The notes beneath the pieces are model-generated. The model was not told the DNA's origin, ran no database searches, and saw only the letters and a program-made list of their open reading frames with translations. Position numbers and translations under genes: made by a program. Of a stretch of 64,000 nucleotides of DNA, positions 11,770 to 21,529 are shown one piece after another. Every line of letters begins with the position of its first letter. Position 1 is the stretch's first letter. This DNA comes from Gibbula magus (lineage: Eukaryota; Mollusca; Gastropoda; Trochida; Trochidae), in contig OW388296.1 in NCBI GenBank assembly GCA_936450465.1, positions 37,786,023 through 37,850,022 on the forward strand, given 5' to 3'.

Positions 11770-12172
11770 TGGAATTTGATGGGTCCAGCACTTAAAAATA
11801 GGATTTTTGCTCATTGACTGTGAGGCCCATATTTGGGGCAACAGGGTCACCAAATCTACGATTTAGAATCCCCGTTTGGCTAAAGAATCCGTTCACAACA
11901 TTACAGCCTTCTAAATTTGTTCTGTACGGAAAAAAAGATGAAAATAGCTTTTTAGGTCATGGCCTGTGAGGCCGTTATTTGGGGCCACTGGATCACCAAA
12001 TCTACAATTGTGAATCTCCATTGGCTAAGGAGTCTACACAAAAAATTTCAGCTCCCTATATACCCAGTGGTTCTTGAGAAGAAGACGAAAGAGCGAAAAG
12101 TTTACAGACGGATGGACGCCGGACACTATACCATGCCATAAGCCCATTTGGCCTTTCAGGCCTGATGAGCTA
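11770..12172. mobile_element. Modular TAGCTCATCAGG-type repeat, 5'-truncated
   Basis: Two internal modules (GGCAACAGGGTCACCAAATC, then GGGGCCACTGGATCACCAAA) are followed by the standard right end GGCCTTTCAGGCCTGATGAG at about 12,150-12,170. The standard left end is missing. Confidence 0.75.
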
Positions 12173-12700
12173 AAAATATAATATCCCAACGTAAGGATTA
12201 ATTGGTTTTAAAACCATAAATGGAAAACTGCATAAGGCCCAAAAATAAAAATAAATGTTTCTGGTCTTTAAAGGCTGATAAAAATGATGCGATGACGTGA
12301 TTTTTTATATTTGTTTTAAGACATTTTTTTTTTTCGAATGAAGAGATAAATTTCATTTTATACAAACTTCTCACCAGTTGATAACAAATTTAGACATTAT
12401 TTATAAAAAAATAGCACAAACCCTCTTAAATATATGTTACTATTCCAATGGTCACCAAAATTCCAAAATATCACCCCTACATTCCATTTTCAATATCCAA
12501 TCTTTTTAAGGCTAAAGAATTAGAGTTATCTTGCCCTTTCTTTTGTTATAACCTAGAAAAAAAGACCTGAGGCGTCGGTTTGATGCTGATGCGGGCGGAA
12601 ACCAGAAACAAATTCTTTTTTGGGGGGGTATTTAGACACATAAACTTAAAACAATGTAAATAGAAGTTCAAAATAATGATTTAGCAAATGGAAAGAAATT
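12173..12700. other. No gene seen; AT-rich intron sequence
   Basis: AT-rich sequence with homopolymer T and A runs, next to the first coding exon of the SLC35A gene. Nothing recognised. Confidence 0.5.
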
Positions 12701-12725
12701 ATGATCATGATGGAATTGCACTCAC

Positions 12726-13061
12726 CTGAAAAGTTGCTGCATCTAAATTAGATACGGCAATATACAGCAAGTTGTTTTGAAGGGTGTAGATAAATGAAGG
12801 TATGGAAATCTTTAGACAATCTAATGGCTGTTTGATGATATCTTCATTAAGGCGTCGAATGAAACATTCAATATTCCCCTCCTGATAGAAAATAATGATC
12901 AAACAGGCGGAGAACTTCAGCACCTCAGAGACTATGACGGCTGTTGTTGCCATGAACATTTCCCCCTCACGTGTCCTCACATACCTCATTACAAGAATTA
13001 GCAAGGCATTTTGGAGAGTCAGGGAAACCAAGCTAAAATACTTCAACAAGTCTTGAGTCAT
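12726..13061 (-). CDS. SLC35A2: SLC35A-family nucleotide-sugar transporter, first coding exon (codons 1-112)
   Basis: This exon encodes the N-terminal membrane segments, including LKYFSLVSLTLQNA, RYVRTREGEMF, ATTAVIVSEVLK, IYTLQNNLLYIA and SNLDAATFQ. That is the conserved first third of SLC35A2/A3 transporters. The exon ends on a complete Gln codon followed by GTGAGT at 12,725-12,720, a consensus donor, and continues in phase at 803. Its 5' edge is a consensus acceptor (GGTTTCAG) ending at 13,064, two bases before the ATG at 13,061-13,059. Translation therefore probably starts here, two bases into the exon, with a non-coding exon further upstream on the minus strand that I could not place. 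An upstream coding exon is possible but not needed, because the joined length already matches the family. Confidence 0.88.
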
Positions 13062-13063
13062 TC

Positions 13064-13755
13064 CTGAAACCAAACCAAGGATTTATATAAAATCTGCATT
13101 TAAATATTGTCATATGTCTTTAACATTTAACAAATCAGGTAAGACAGGCTCAGGTAATTCTGGTACATTATTCATTTTCTCTCTGAGGAAAAGAGTAACA
13201 TATCAAACATGAAGTCACCAAAATTACAATTTATAATCTACATTAGTTACACACACAATTTAATTATTAATTATTCCAAGGAGAAATAATAAGTACATTT
13301 TAAAGGTGTGACCAGCTTATAGTATTGTCTTTTATTAGAGGCTTGAACAAGAATGTAAGGACAGGTCATTCAAGAGCACAGAAGTATCATGGGCTAGCTA
13401 TTACCCAAATTATATTAAAACTATCTTCATAGAAATAAGGAAAATCTATTACAAATTCACAGATATTATCAAAGATACATTAGCGGTTCAGAACATATAT
13501 ACTAGTGAATGAATTCATTAGATAAATTACTTTATTATTCAAATATTTCACATCACATACTTAAAATACATTTCACAATAAATATACATTAATCCAAAGA
13601 CATATTACTTCAATATTTAGTTTAGGAAAATTACACATTCTGAAAACACACCATATGCAAAAGGCAATCTCCAACGGATGAGCAGTTATCCAGACTACCT
13701 AAGGCATAATCTTTAATTGCTAATCTCCTGACAAGTGACAGTAACAGTAAATTCA
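13064..13755. other. Upstream intron or 5' region of SLC35A gene; nothing recognised
   Basis: An acceptor at 13,064 implies this stretch is intron of the minus-strand transporter gene. No exon, promoter or known element could be placed before the DIRS element starts at about 13,756. Confidence 0.5.
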
Positions 13756-13962
13756 AACCAACCTGCAGAGGTTGCAGATTCTTTGAAGAGGATCCTCCTT
13801 GGGGTACATATAGCATAAAAATCCTATTTTTTGAGTTATGACAGTTAGAATTTAATATTTTTAATAAAATAACAGTAAAAATAATAAATTACTAAAAAAT
13901 AAACATTTGGACACGCCAAGGGCAGGTAACTCTAAATCACCACTTATAAATCTGACAGGCAG
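13756..13962 (+). repeat. DIRS inverted terminal repeat (downstream end)
   Basis: This repeat has the same sequence as the reverse complement of 20,105-20,322. Shared blocks include GGATCCTCCTTGGGGTACAT, TTTTGAGTTATGACAGTTAG and CCAAGGGCAGGTAACTCTAA. The outer edge starts AACCAACCTGCAGAGG at 13,756, deduced from the copy of the same edge in the internal complementary region. Confidence 0.88.
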
Positions 13963-13990
13963 ACAGAATAAGGGGAAGCGGGTGGCCCTA

Positions 13991-14088
13991 CCTCAAGGAG
14001 GATCCTCTTCAAAGAATCTGCAACCTCTGCAGGTTGGTTCGATTCTTTTTCAGAAGGGATCCTCCTTGGGGTACATATAGCATAAAAC
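13991..14088. repeat. DIRS internal complementary region (ICR)
   Basis: Positions 13,991-14,038 are the reverse complement of the downstream outer edge (about 13,756-13,803), ending in GCAGGTTGGTTC. Positions 14,041-14,075 are the reverse complement of the upstream outer edge (about 20,285-20,322: CCCCAAGGAGGATCCCTTCT, then GAAAAAGAATC). The two edges therefore meet head to head inside the element. This junction is the template DIRS elements use to complete their ends during circle formation. It fixes both element boundaries to within a few bases. Confidence 0.85.
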
Positions 14089-14476
14089 AGACTCCCAAAG
14101 AAGAGTCCTGGAAGTGGAATTCTGTCTGATAGACTGTACCAATATAGATGCTCACAGGTAATTTTTCTTATAAATGCGAAAAAAAGGAGGAGCAACTAAC
14201 CTGAGTAAGGTCGAATCCAGGGTATGGACTGTGCCTGAGGACCAGGGTATACCGTAAAAACACCTTCAAAACAGGCATAATTTACTTTAAGTAAAATGCT
14301 AAAGGACTATGGGGAGCGATACAAAAAAGGCTAAAATCACCCGTACAAATAACCCCTGAGAAACAGCCCCCTGTTCTCTATGCAGGTTTTTTTTCGATTC
14401 TCTTTTCGGGAGTGCACAACGTGAAGTTAGTACCATTACTGAACAGTGTCAATAAAAACAACCTCGGAGAGCTCAT

Positions 14477-15943
14477 TCAACCAGAGGAATTGTGACTCTG
14501 CCTACTGGAGAGAACTGTCTGACCGAACCGAGCCCGTTCCCTGGAGTGCTTATCCAGCTGGTAATGCCGAATGAACGTGCTCGGACGGCTCCAGATAGCT
14601 GCGGAGCAGATCTCTTCGATGGGCAGGGCCGCAGCGAACGCTTTGGACGTCGCTACTGCCCTAACCGAATGAGCCTTCAGACCTTCTGGCGGGCTCATGC
14701 CCTTAAGGACGTAAGCCAGTACTATGGCTGACACCATCCAACGAGAAATCGTCTGCTTGGAGGTGGGAGCCCCTGGGCTGGCTACGCCATAGCAACAAAA
14801 CAGTTGTTTGTCCTTTCTGACTGAGGCAGTTCTGGACAAGTATTTCTTGAGAGTTCTCCGCACATCAAGAATATGAGGGCGGGAACTTACTGAGCCCGAG
14901 GCTGCCGGCTGGTGTAGCGCGGGCAGCTCAATAGGGGCAGTAACGTGAAAAGAATGATAGACCTTCGGGCGATAGGAATCCAACAGTCTAATGCTGACTC
15001 TGTCCTTGTGAAAGACAGTCAGCTCGGGATCGGAGGACATCGCATGGATGTCTCCTACCCGCCTACCGGACGTGACCGCCACAAGGAAGGTCGTCTTCCA
15101 TGTTAGTAGCTGCAATGAGAGGTTTTCCAGGTCCACAAATCTGGGCCCTGACAACCAATCTAGTACAACAGATAGATCCCATGAAGGGCTGATCCGCCTC
15201 ACAGGAGGTCGGATTCTGTCCACACCTGCTAAGAAGCGCTGGACCAGAGGATGGGCCCCTAGGAGAGCACCATCCACCGGTATGTGAAAGGCAGAGATGG
15301 CTGTAGAATATCCCCTGACTGTTGATGCGGCCAAGCCGGCATCAAGTCTAGATTGAAGGAATTCTAGGACCGCCACTAGAGACGTAGAAAAGGGATCTGG
15401 CAGCCCTCTACCTCTACACCAGCGCGCATAACAGGCCCATCTATCTTCATACTGAACGTTTGTCGAATCCCTCCGCGAAGCCAGTATTGTGTCTGCAACT
15501 CGTGCAGATATACCGTCCTCTTGGAGGCGATTCCGGATAGAGGCCAAGCCACCCATTGAACCTCTGGTTTGGGGTGTGGCTTGCCCTCCTGAGCCAGCAG
15601 TCCTGGTTGACACGGTAACAGCACAGGTGGCAAAACCAGAAACCTGAGTACCAGTGGAAACCAGGACTGCGCTTTCCACAGCGGCGCGAGCAGCACAAGC
15701 AGACGAGCCGGCTGAACCGCTAGCTGTGACAGGACCCTGGAGATCAGAGGAACTGGTGGGAAGGCCCGCAGAACTCTGCCGGTCCAGTCTAGCGCGAATG
15801 CATCCGCGGCCACCGCCCTTGGGTGCAATACACTGGGACCTGCTTGTTCGTCTGTGACGCAAACAGATCCACCTGGAATAAACCGAACAACCGGGAGATA
15901 ATTGCGAATATCTCCGGGTCGAGCTTCCAATCGTGTGGGGCAA
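14477..15943 (-). CDS. DIRS tyrosine recombinase (YR), open frame
   Basis: This is the integrase of the DIRS element, a lambda-integrase-family recombinase that would insert the circular DNA copy. The recombinase proper starts at about residue 130 (ASIRNRLQEDG, DSTNVQYEDRWACYARWC); the first ~130 codons of the open frame overlap the RNase H tail frame and are probably not protein. Visible active-site residues are the first Arg in SGRRVGD (R294 or R295), the HxxR pair in KAHSVRA (H425, R428), and Tyr Y461 in STFIRHYQLD. The stop is at 14,477. No internal stop is seen across the domain, in contrast to Gag and RT of the same element. A start codon cannot be fixed; in many DIRS elements YR overlaps the RT/RH frame. 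Confidence 0.85.
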   Translation of the reverse strand: MPHTIGSSTRRYSQLSPGCSVYSRWICLRHRRTSRSQCIAPKGGGRGCIRARLDRQSSAGLPTSSSDLQGPVTASGSAGSSACAARAAVESAVLVSTGTQVSGFATCAVTVSTRTAGSGGQATPQTRGSMGGLASIRNRLQEDGISARVADTILASRRDSTNVQYEDRWACYARWCRGRGLPDPFSTSLVAVLEFLQSRLDAGLAASTVRGYSTAISAFHIPVDGALLGAHPLVQRFLAGVDRIRPPVRRISPSWDLSVVLDWLSGPRFVDLENLSLQLLTWKTTFLVAVTSGRRVGDIHAMSSDPELTVFHKDRVSIRLLDSYRPKVYHSFHVTAPIELPALHQPAASGSVSSRPHILDVRRTLKKYLSRTASVRKDKQLFCCYGVASPGAPTSKQTISRWMVSAIVLAYVLKGMSPPEGLKAHSVRAVATSKAFAAALPIEEICSAAIWSRPSTFIRHYQLDKHSRERARFGQTVLSSRQSHNSSG

Positions 15944-15979
15944 GGATTCTGCACGAAAGCGCGTCCGCCCTCACATTGT
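15595..15979 (-). pseudogene. DIRS RNase H C-terminal part and linker
   Basis: Minus-strand frames here give VDNVRADALSCRIL, then DWKLDPEIFAIISRLFG and VDLFASQTNKQVPVY. That is the well-conserved tail after RNase H in DIRS polyproteins, including the final RNase H aspartate in VDNxRAD. Another frame continues with DWTGRVLRAFPPVPLISRVL and WFPLVLRFL, matching the AFPPFxLIPxVL region of DIRS elements. Frame changes break the reading. The segment is separated from the rest of RNase H by the SINE at 15,995-16,310. Confidence 0.75.
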
Positions 15980-15994
15980 CCACCCCCTGGAGGT

Positions 15995-16310
15995 GAGGTG
16001 AGGTGAGTTGGGGTTTAACGCCGCTTTCAAGAGTATTTCACTTATATCCCGGCTGCTAGTATTATGGCAGGGAGAAAGCCCGCAACGCCATGTGGCTATG
16101 CATTGCGGTGAAACCTGCGAGCATCGGCTGGAACTAGCGAACCATGGGTGGTAATACGCTGAAATTCAGTGTAGCATTGCACCCAAACCTTACTGCGTGT
16201 AGAACAGTTCTCTACTGCAGACAAAGTTGCCGTGCCCCTGGCGGGATTCGAACCCCGGACCTCTTGATCCGAAGCCGAACGCGCTAACCACTGCGCTATC
16301 CCGCCCCCCC
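15995..16310 (-). mobile_element. tRNA-derived SINE inserted in the DIRS element
   Basis: Read on the minus strand it opens with a tRNA-like head: an A box TAGCGCAGTGG (16,298-16,288) and a B box GGTTCGAATCC (16,254-16,244), correctly spaced for RNA polymerase III. Pairing in the T and acceptor arms is imperfect, so it is tRNA-derived and not a working tRNA gene. The body ends AGCGGCGTTAAACCCC followed by a CTCACCTCACCT tail. It is bounded by a 15-bp target-site duplication, CCACCCCCTGGAGGT, at 15,980-15,994 and 16,311-16,325. It resembles bivalve tRNA-SINE families such as RUDI, but the family name is not certain. Confidence 0.88.
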
Positions 16311-16325
16311 CCACCCCCTGGAGGT

Positions 16326-17180
16326 AAACCGGAAGGACTGTGATGTCGAACTTGTCGCACCACAGGAGAAACTCCCATGACTCCTGAAGAAGTGCTGGGG
16401 ACACAGTCCCCCCTTGCTTCAGGATGTACGACATGGCTGTCTGGTTGTCCATCTCTAGACGAACCACTTGATGACGAAGCCTCTGTTGAAAGCGTTCGAA
16501 CACCAGCCTGACTGCCCTCAGCTCTAGCACGTTGATGTGCAGGCTGGCCTCGGCCTGGGCCCAAAGACCCGACACCAAGTGGGTCCCTAAGACCCCTCCC
16601 CAGCCCGAGAGCGAAGCGTCTGTCTGGACTGTGCACGAGGGCACTGGCGTCACCAGAGAGATACACCTCGATCGGTTCTCTGTGCTGGTCCACCACAATA
16701 TCTTGAACTCTGGGTGCATGGGGACATGGAGATATGCGTCCTTGAGGTCTATCGAGCCACTCGTTTGCCTCTACGGACGCTATGACCGACCTCAAAGTCT
16801 CCATCTTGAACGATGGAACCTCTATCTTCCTGTTGAGATATTTGAGGTTGAGAATCGGTCTGAAACCCCCGTCCTTCTTGGTAACAATGAAGTAGGTGGA
16901 GTAATAACCACTCTGCTCCTGACCTGAGGGTACCACCTCTATGGCAAATTTCTGGAGCAGCGCTCGCAGTTCGGACCTGAGGATCTCGGCCTTCTCCGGC
17001 ACAGAGGGGACCAGAGTGTACCGTATCCCGGAGAAGACCGGTGGCGCGACTTTCCCCCGAGGCAGATGTCCGTCCCTGAGCGTGGACAGGACCCAGGGGT
17101 TGTCGGTTACGTTTGACCAAGCCGGAAGGAACCCTGACAGACGCCCGCCTACGGGAACGTTGGGCTGCAGACAGTGAACC
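16326..17180 (-). pseudogene. DIRS reverse transcriptase/RNase H, core deleted and frameshifted
   Basis: The N-terminal RT part reads TDNPWVLSTLRDGH, YTLVPSVPEKAEILRSEL, FIVTKKDGGFRPILNLKYLN and SFKMETLRSVI. At about 16,750 the frame shifts by one base between ANEWL and SIDLKDAYLHVPMHPEF, where the first catalytic Asp (DLKDAY) lies. Directly after HPEFKI the sequence jumps to WWTS and the RNase H motif TDASLSGWGGVLG. The part of RT that should hold the YxDD active site, thumb and connection is missing, probably several hundred bases. RNase H residues TDAS, HINVLELRAV and MDNQTAMSYILKQGG are present up to the SINE insertion. Confidence 0.85.
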
Positions 17181-17224
17181 CCCGTCTCCGGGAATTTTGG
17201 GAGTCACCACGGGAACTGGCGGGG

Positions 17225-18500
17225 TTAGGAACCCTGATTTGGCTTCCGACCCCCCCGAAAAGGCCTCCGTGAAGCCTTTCCCCCTCGAGTCTGCTTGCCG
17301 CCCCTAGGCTTCTGGCCTTGGAACTGGCTCAGAGGTCTCAGAGATAGAGCTTGAGCCTTGGGCCAATGACGCTTGTTCTTCTTGGTAGGTGGCGGTTCCG
17401 TAAGGAGCTTAGTGTCCTTGTGAACAGTCGCCACCTCCACAGCGTCTTTTAGCACCTGCTGTGCTCCCGGGAAGAGGGAGTCCCCCAACCGGAAAGGCAG
17501 AGCAAGGAGCTTGGCATGGGAGTCCTGGCCTGCCGACACAGTCGACAGCCAGATGCCGCATACCCATGACGGCGACCATCATCTGACTAGCCGCGCTTCG
17601 AAGAGCGTCGCGCGCCAGATGTGTCCCAATCCCCACCGACTGTGTGAGAAGGACCACCGAGTCGGACTCAGGGTCTCCCACCCTCCCTACCAACTCCGAC
17701 TGAAGAGCCGAGAGGTAGGCCCCGTGCGTACACACTCACACCTGCTGCCCGGCATTGCGATAGATGTCTTCAAACGACCTATACGCCGAGCGCAGATGCG
17801 AGGCCTGCTGGGTAAAAGGAGGTACTCGGCGTCCTTGCTTGCCCAGAAGGGAAGGGGTCCCAGACCCAGCAAGGGAGGTGAGGGCGAGCACATACTCGCC
17901 AACCCCTGGTACGTCGAACAAACTCTCCTCACCTATTTGGTAGCGCTTGACCAGGTCCGGGCAGTCTACCTGAACCCTGGTGCCAACCAACCGAGGAGAG
18001 ATGCTCTCGGCCCTAGCATCCACCTCTTTCTCCAAGTCGTCGACCTCCATGAGATCGTCGACTTCCTCATCCCTCCGATCCGAGAAGACGGAGACCTCCG
18101 GAGAGGAATCGTCACCCGGATCGTTGAGAGAGGAAGTCTGACCCACAGCTTCTACCTCCACCCCCGAACCCGGTCCCGTGGACCAAGGCTTGGTGCCCGG
18201 CGCCATGGCTTGGTGCCCGGCGCCATGGCTTGAGTCTTAGGGCGTCGAGAGGCTCCAGAGGTGCTCGGCGTTGCCGACAGCACCTTGGAGCTGCGCAACA
18301 AAGGTTGGCTCCGAGGGCTCCGATTGAGATCGGAAGCCTGGAGCCCAGAAGTGGACAGCATAGCAAGGTCGGAGCCTTGGTTGCCGCCACCCCCGGCGCC
18401 ACCTTAGCCACTAGGGACTCGGGGCTGCACTGTAGCATCCGGGTCCGTCGACCTCGGGCCTGGAACTCCTTACGGAGCCCCGAGACCGCTTCGGCCATGG
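17225..18500 (-). pseudogene. DIRS Gag-like ORF, broken
   Basis: An acidic segment (EEVDDLMEVDDLEKEVDAR) is followed by a region ending SAYRSFEDIYRNAGQQV, a TGA stop at 17,738-17,736, and then in the same frame GAYLSALQSELVGRVGD and ARDALRSAASQMMVAVMGMR. A shift near 17,520 moves to the frame with KLLALPFRLGDSLFPGAQQV and a basic Gly/Arg/Lys-rich C-terminus (RGGKQTRGGKASRRPFRGG). This is the layout of DIRS Gag. A possible start is ATG GCC GAA near 18,499. A 20-bp direct duplication at about 18,190-18,230 adds to the disruption. Confidence 0.7.
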
Positions 18501-18559
18501 GCTTAATAATGAAAAACAACAACGTTTTTAAGCCCATGGGCGTAAATAGATAATACAAT

Positions 18560-18919
18560 TAGAGTGATCTCCCTTACAGGATGTTTGCTGAAACGTGGTT
18601 TTAATGAAAAAATCTGAAGCTGTTTTCTACACTAAGTGCTGTTAGGGGGTTCCATATTTACAAAACACATTGGACACCTTAATTAGGAGGCATTTTTGAC
18701 ACCAAGTGCGATCATCTTAACCCTTTTGATAAACACGCCGTGTCTGTTTAGACAATAATATCATCGTAGTGCACGTTCCTGTGCAGTAGACTTAGTTGTG
18801 TAACTTCTTTATCCAAGGCGGAGGTGAAACTTTTGTCCAATCACTCAACTCCTTCGTATATTCCACAAGGTGGACTAGAATTCCAGCTCTTTTTATATTT
18901 ATTGGAAGTGAAAAGGACA
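18560..18919. other. DIRS upstream untranslated region; nothing recognised
   Basis: Sequence between the Gag-like ORF and the MITE-like insert. AT-rich, no clear ORF or motif. It may be the element's own leader. Confidence 0.45.
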
Positions 18920-19282
18920 TTAAAGGGGCAGTAGCACGTTTTTTCGCTGAAATAAGTCGATGAAATGTATTTGAAAAATAACGTCACCAATAGTAAAACA
19001 TCCATCTCTCTTCGGAAAATCAAGTTTAAAAATGTGTTTACATGGTTCCGTAAAGCCGTGGGAATCGTTTTTGTCATTCGAAATAATAAAATGTGTTCAC
19101 AATAAAATGGCCGCCATGCAAGTTTTGCTTTAAACGCAACTTCGTTATTACCACTGCTGATAATTGGTTTGTGTAATAAGATGTTTTACCCTCTAAAGTC
19201 AATATAAGTGACATAAACTATCATTATAAATGAGAAATTTGAAAAAATAAAATTTGCAAAAAACGTGCTACAGCGCCTTTAA
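18920..19282. mobile_element. MITE-like element with TTAAAGG ends
   Basis: The left end is TTAAAGGGGCAGTAGCACGT and the right end reads the same inward as TTAAAGGCGCTGTAGCACGT, an inverted repeat of about 23 bp flanking 363 bp. The ends include TTAA, as piggyBac-type insertions do, but assignment to a superfamily is inference. A second copy is at 54,162-54,535, and right-end fragments lie near 52,220 and 52,505. Confidence 0.75.
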
Positions 19283-20104
19283 TACATTACAAAAGCTTTT
19301 GCAAAAAATACATGTAGACGTTTAGAAATGTTTAGAAATTCATTTACAATAAACAGGAAGTTAGACTGAGTATGAATTAGTATGCAAGCAATTTGAACAA
19401 AGCTGCTAAAAAAAGAAGAATGAACAGGAAATTACACACCCACATATCGAGTTGTGTTCTGTTATGTTGATATGTTTGATGTGGTACAAATGCATTGCGT
19501 TGGTGTGAATTGAATGAGAAGTTGATGAACCTGAAGCTGAACCTATTGAATTCTTCAAACGTGACACTATTTTTCAAATTGTATTTTTATTTCTAAATAA
19601 AACATTGAATATGTAACACTTTTGACTGTTTTGGGTATTTTCGTTTTTAGGCCCTGGGCTTAAATTCGAGTTAAATGTTACCTGGTGAAAACATGCAATA
19701 TCCGTATTTAAGCCCTGGGCTTAAATACGTGCAGTCCCGGTAAGTTCCAATCCCAATCGGAAAGCAAACTGACCAGAATGGATTGAAAACCGTCGTGCAT
19801 CCTACATAAACCTATGGTAAACCAACATGAAGAACCCCAGAACATTTTCGAACTCTGAAAAAAGAGATACGAAAAATAAAAAAGGGCCGCCATGATGGGC
19901 GTTTTTTCCCGCCACGTGACCAAACTGGTCACGTAGACAGAATAAAAACGAAAATTACGAGGTAAGGAATGCGATGATGAATGAAAACTCTGCCGAGATA
20001 AAATAAGAAAAGGTTACCACTCCTACAGAATTGTGATCTTTGTCCATTTTCTTTAAGAAACCTGCGACAGTGACTGAAAAACTCACGTCTTGATTCCTCA
20101 ATGA
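19283..20104. other. DIRS upstream region; no gene seen
   Basis: AT-rich sequence between the MITE-like insert and the terminal repeat. The phrase AGCCCTGGGCTTAAAT occurs at about 19,655 and 19,712, and a related GCCCATGGGC palindrome is at about 18,533. No protein recognised. Confidence 0.4.
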
Positions 20105-20322
20105 CAGATTTATAAGTGGTGAGTTAGAGTTACCTGCCCTTGGCGTGCCTAGCAAACCGCCAGGGTTGGGGCCCACTTTGGGTGGTCCAAATGTTTATTT
20201 TTTAGTAATTTATTATTTTTACGGTTATTTTATTAAAATTTTAAATTCTAACTGTCATAACTCAAAAAATAGGATTTTAATGCCAGATGTACCCCAAGGA
20301 GGATCCCTTCTGAAAAAGAATC
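20105..20322 (-). repeat. DIRS inverted terminal repeat (upstream end)
   Basis: Inverted partner of 13,756-13,962, with about 33 extra bases (around 20,150-20,185) absent from the other copy. The outer edge ends GAAAAAGAATC at 20,322, defined by its copy in the internal complementary region. Confidence 0.85.
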
Positions 20323-21510
20323 TTTAATCCCTAATTGATGAGCAGACATCTTGACTGCCAGGTTCATCATCTATAATAGGTAATCCCTTTTGCAATCCCT
20401 GACACTGACAGTACTAGTTGTAGAAACCTCTTAGGCTAAATAAAGATAATCCATTTAGGAGTGTTAATTGATATTACTTCGTTAATCTTCAATCTATCCA
20501 GACATGTCAATCCATTAGAACAATGAACTGTCTTTATGTTGTTCAAACTGTTTTACTTGACCTCGACCAATGAACCTCCTAACTGCCTATATAAATCCAA
20601 GATATTTGAAGGTTCATCAGTTCATCTCTGGATACCAAACTGGACTCATCTCTCCGGAGGCTCTGTACCTATGTTGTAGCAATTGCCTCTGGAGGGGATA
20701 GGATTTAACTGTTATTTACCAGATTATTGTTATGTTGTTATAGTTGTTCCTGTACATAAAAGTGTGCATAACCGTTTCAAGGACTTTGGATTTCATCTGC
20801 CTAGAGTTAATTCCCCGTTATATCTAGACAGCCCTTCAACACAAATATTGTATGTTTGGATTACAACAAGTGAGACCTTGTCTGAACATATGATAGAAGC
20901 TTGAAGTTTATATGATACTCCCACAACCAGACACAACCAATTTGATAGAAGAAACAAGCATGTAGTTTTATTTGGTCTTCAAGACGTATGTCTCGAAGAC
21001 GTATTGCAGACATGCCTACCCCTTTTTGCAAGAAATAGTAGGAGCACCTTTAAAAAATAGTAATTTCAGCCAATTAATAGTAAGGTAACTATTTTATGAG
21101 CACTACATAATTTACAACTCGTTTCGATTCGGCGCTTTCGTTTCGTTGCTTTAAGACAAACTCTGTATAACAGAATTATTACGAATGGATAATTGAAACG
21201 TCATGCGCATTGCCATATTTATCAATTTGTTTACTTCCTGGTTTTGACAGTAACTGTTGATTTGTGTTTACATAAGTATATACTAGCTTTTCGTTCATCA
21301 AAACAGTTAATAAATGACAAACAAAGGTTAGTTCACACACAGTTTATTAGAAATACAGACGATTTACGATAAGAGAAGTAAAATTAAATTTATTTTGATT
21401 TATTTGATTTTATCGTATTTTTTTCTACTCGATCGTAAGGTCGTTATTTGACCCCCAAAATAGTAAGGCTTACGCCAATATTGTAAGGGTAGGCATGTCT
21501 GGTATTGTTA
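20323..21510. other. No gene seen; one isolated GTCTTC hairpin
   Basis: AT-rich flank of the DIRS element. One hairpin, GGTCTTCAAGAC...GTCTCGAAGACG (about 20,971-21,003), belongs to the family clustered at 21,530-21,813. Otherwise nothing recognised. Confidence 0.45.
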
Positions 21511-21529
21511 TAAGCCTGGTTATTTTATT

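Larger units (their letters stand above)
804..12725 (-). other. 11.9-kb intron of the SLC35A gene
   Basis: The intron runs from GTGAGT at 12,725 to a GCAG acceptor ending at 804, phase 0. It holds the 152-bp satellite, a 3-kb modular repeat, GC-rich unassigned sequence, the piggyBac copy, a LINE fragment and a second modular-repeat fragment. No further SLC35A coding sequence is needed or seen inside it. Confidence 0.85.
13756..20322 (-). mobile_element. DIRS-type tyrosine-recombinase retrotransposon, defective
   Basis: DIRS elements reverse-transcribe into a circle and integrate with a tyrosine recombinase, without target-site duplication. Read on the minus strand the order is left inverted terminal repeat (20,322-20,105), Gag (about 18,500-17,225), reverse transcriptase, RNase H, tyrosine recombinase (stop at 14,477), internal complementary region (about 14,088-13,991) and right inverted repeat (13,962-13,756). 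This layout and the ICR structure identify the DIRS1-like group rather than Ngaro, which has split direct repeats. The coding part is much richer in G+C than the host flanks. It also carries a SINE (15,995-16,310) and a MITE-like insert (18,920-19,282). Its RT core is deleted, so it cannot move by itself. Confidence 0.88.

Noticed and set aside
14492..15857. Plus-strand ORFs within the recombinase region
   Set aside because: Antisense shadows of the minus-strand tyrosine recombinase and RNase H tail.
16240..16306. tRNA gene on the minus strand
   Set aside because: A and B boxes are present, but the T and acceptor stems do not pair properly. The unit has a SINE body, tail and target-site duplication, so it is a tRNA-derived SINE.
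17511..18553. Plus-strand ORFs of 240 and 107 codons
   Set aside because: They are antisense shadows of the GC-rich DIRS Gag region.
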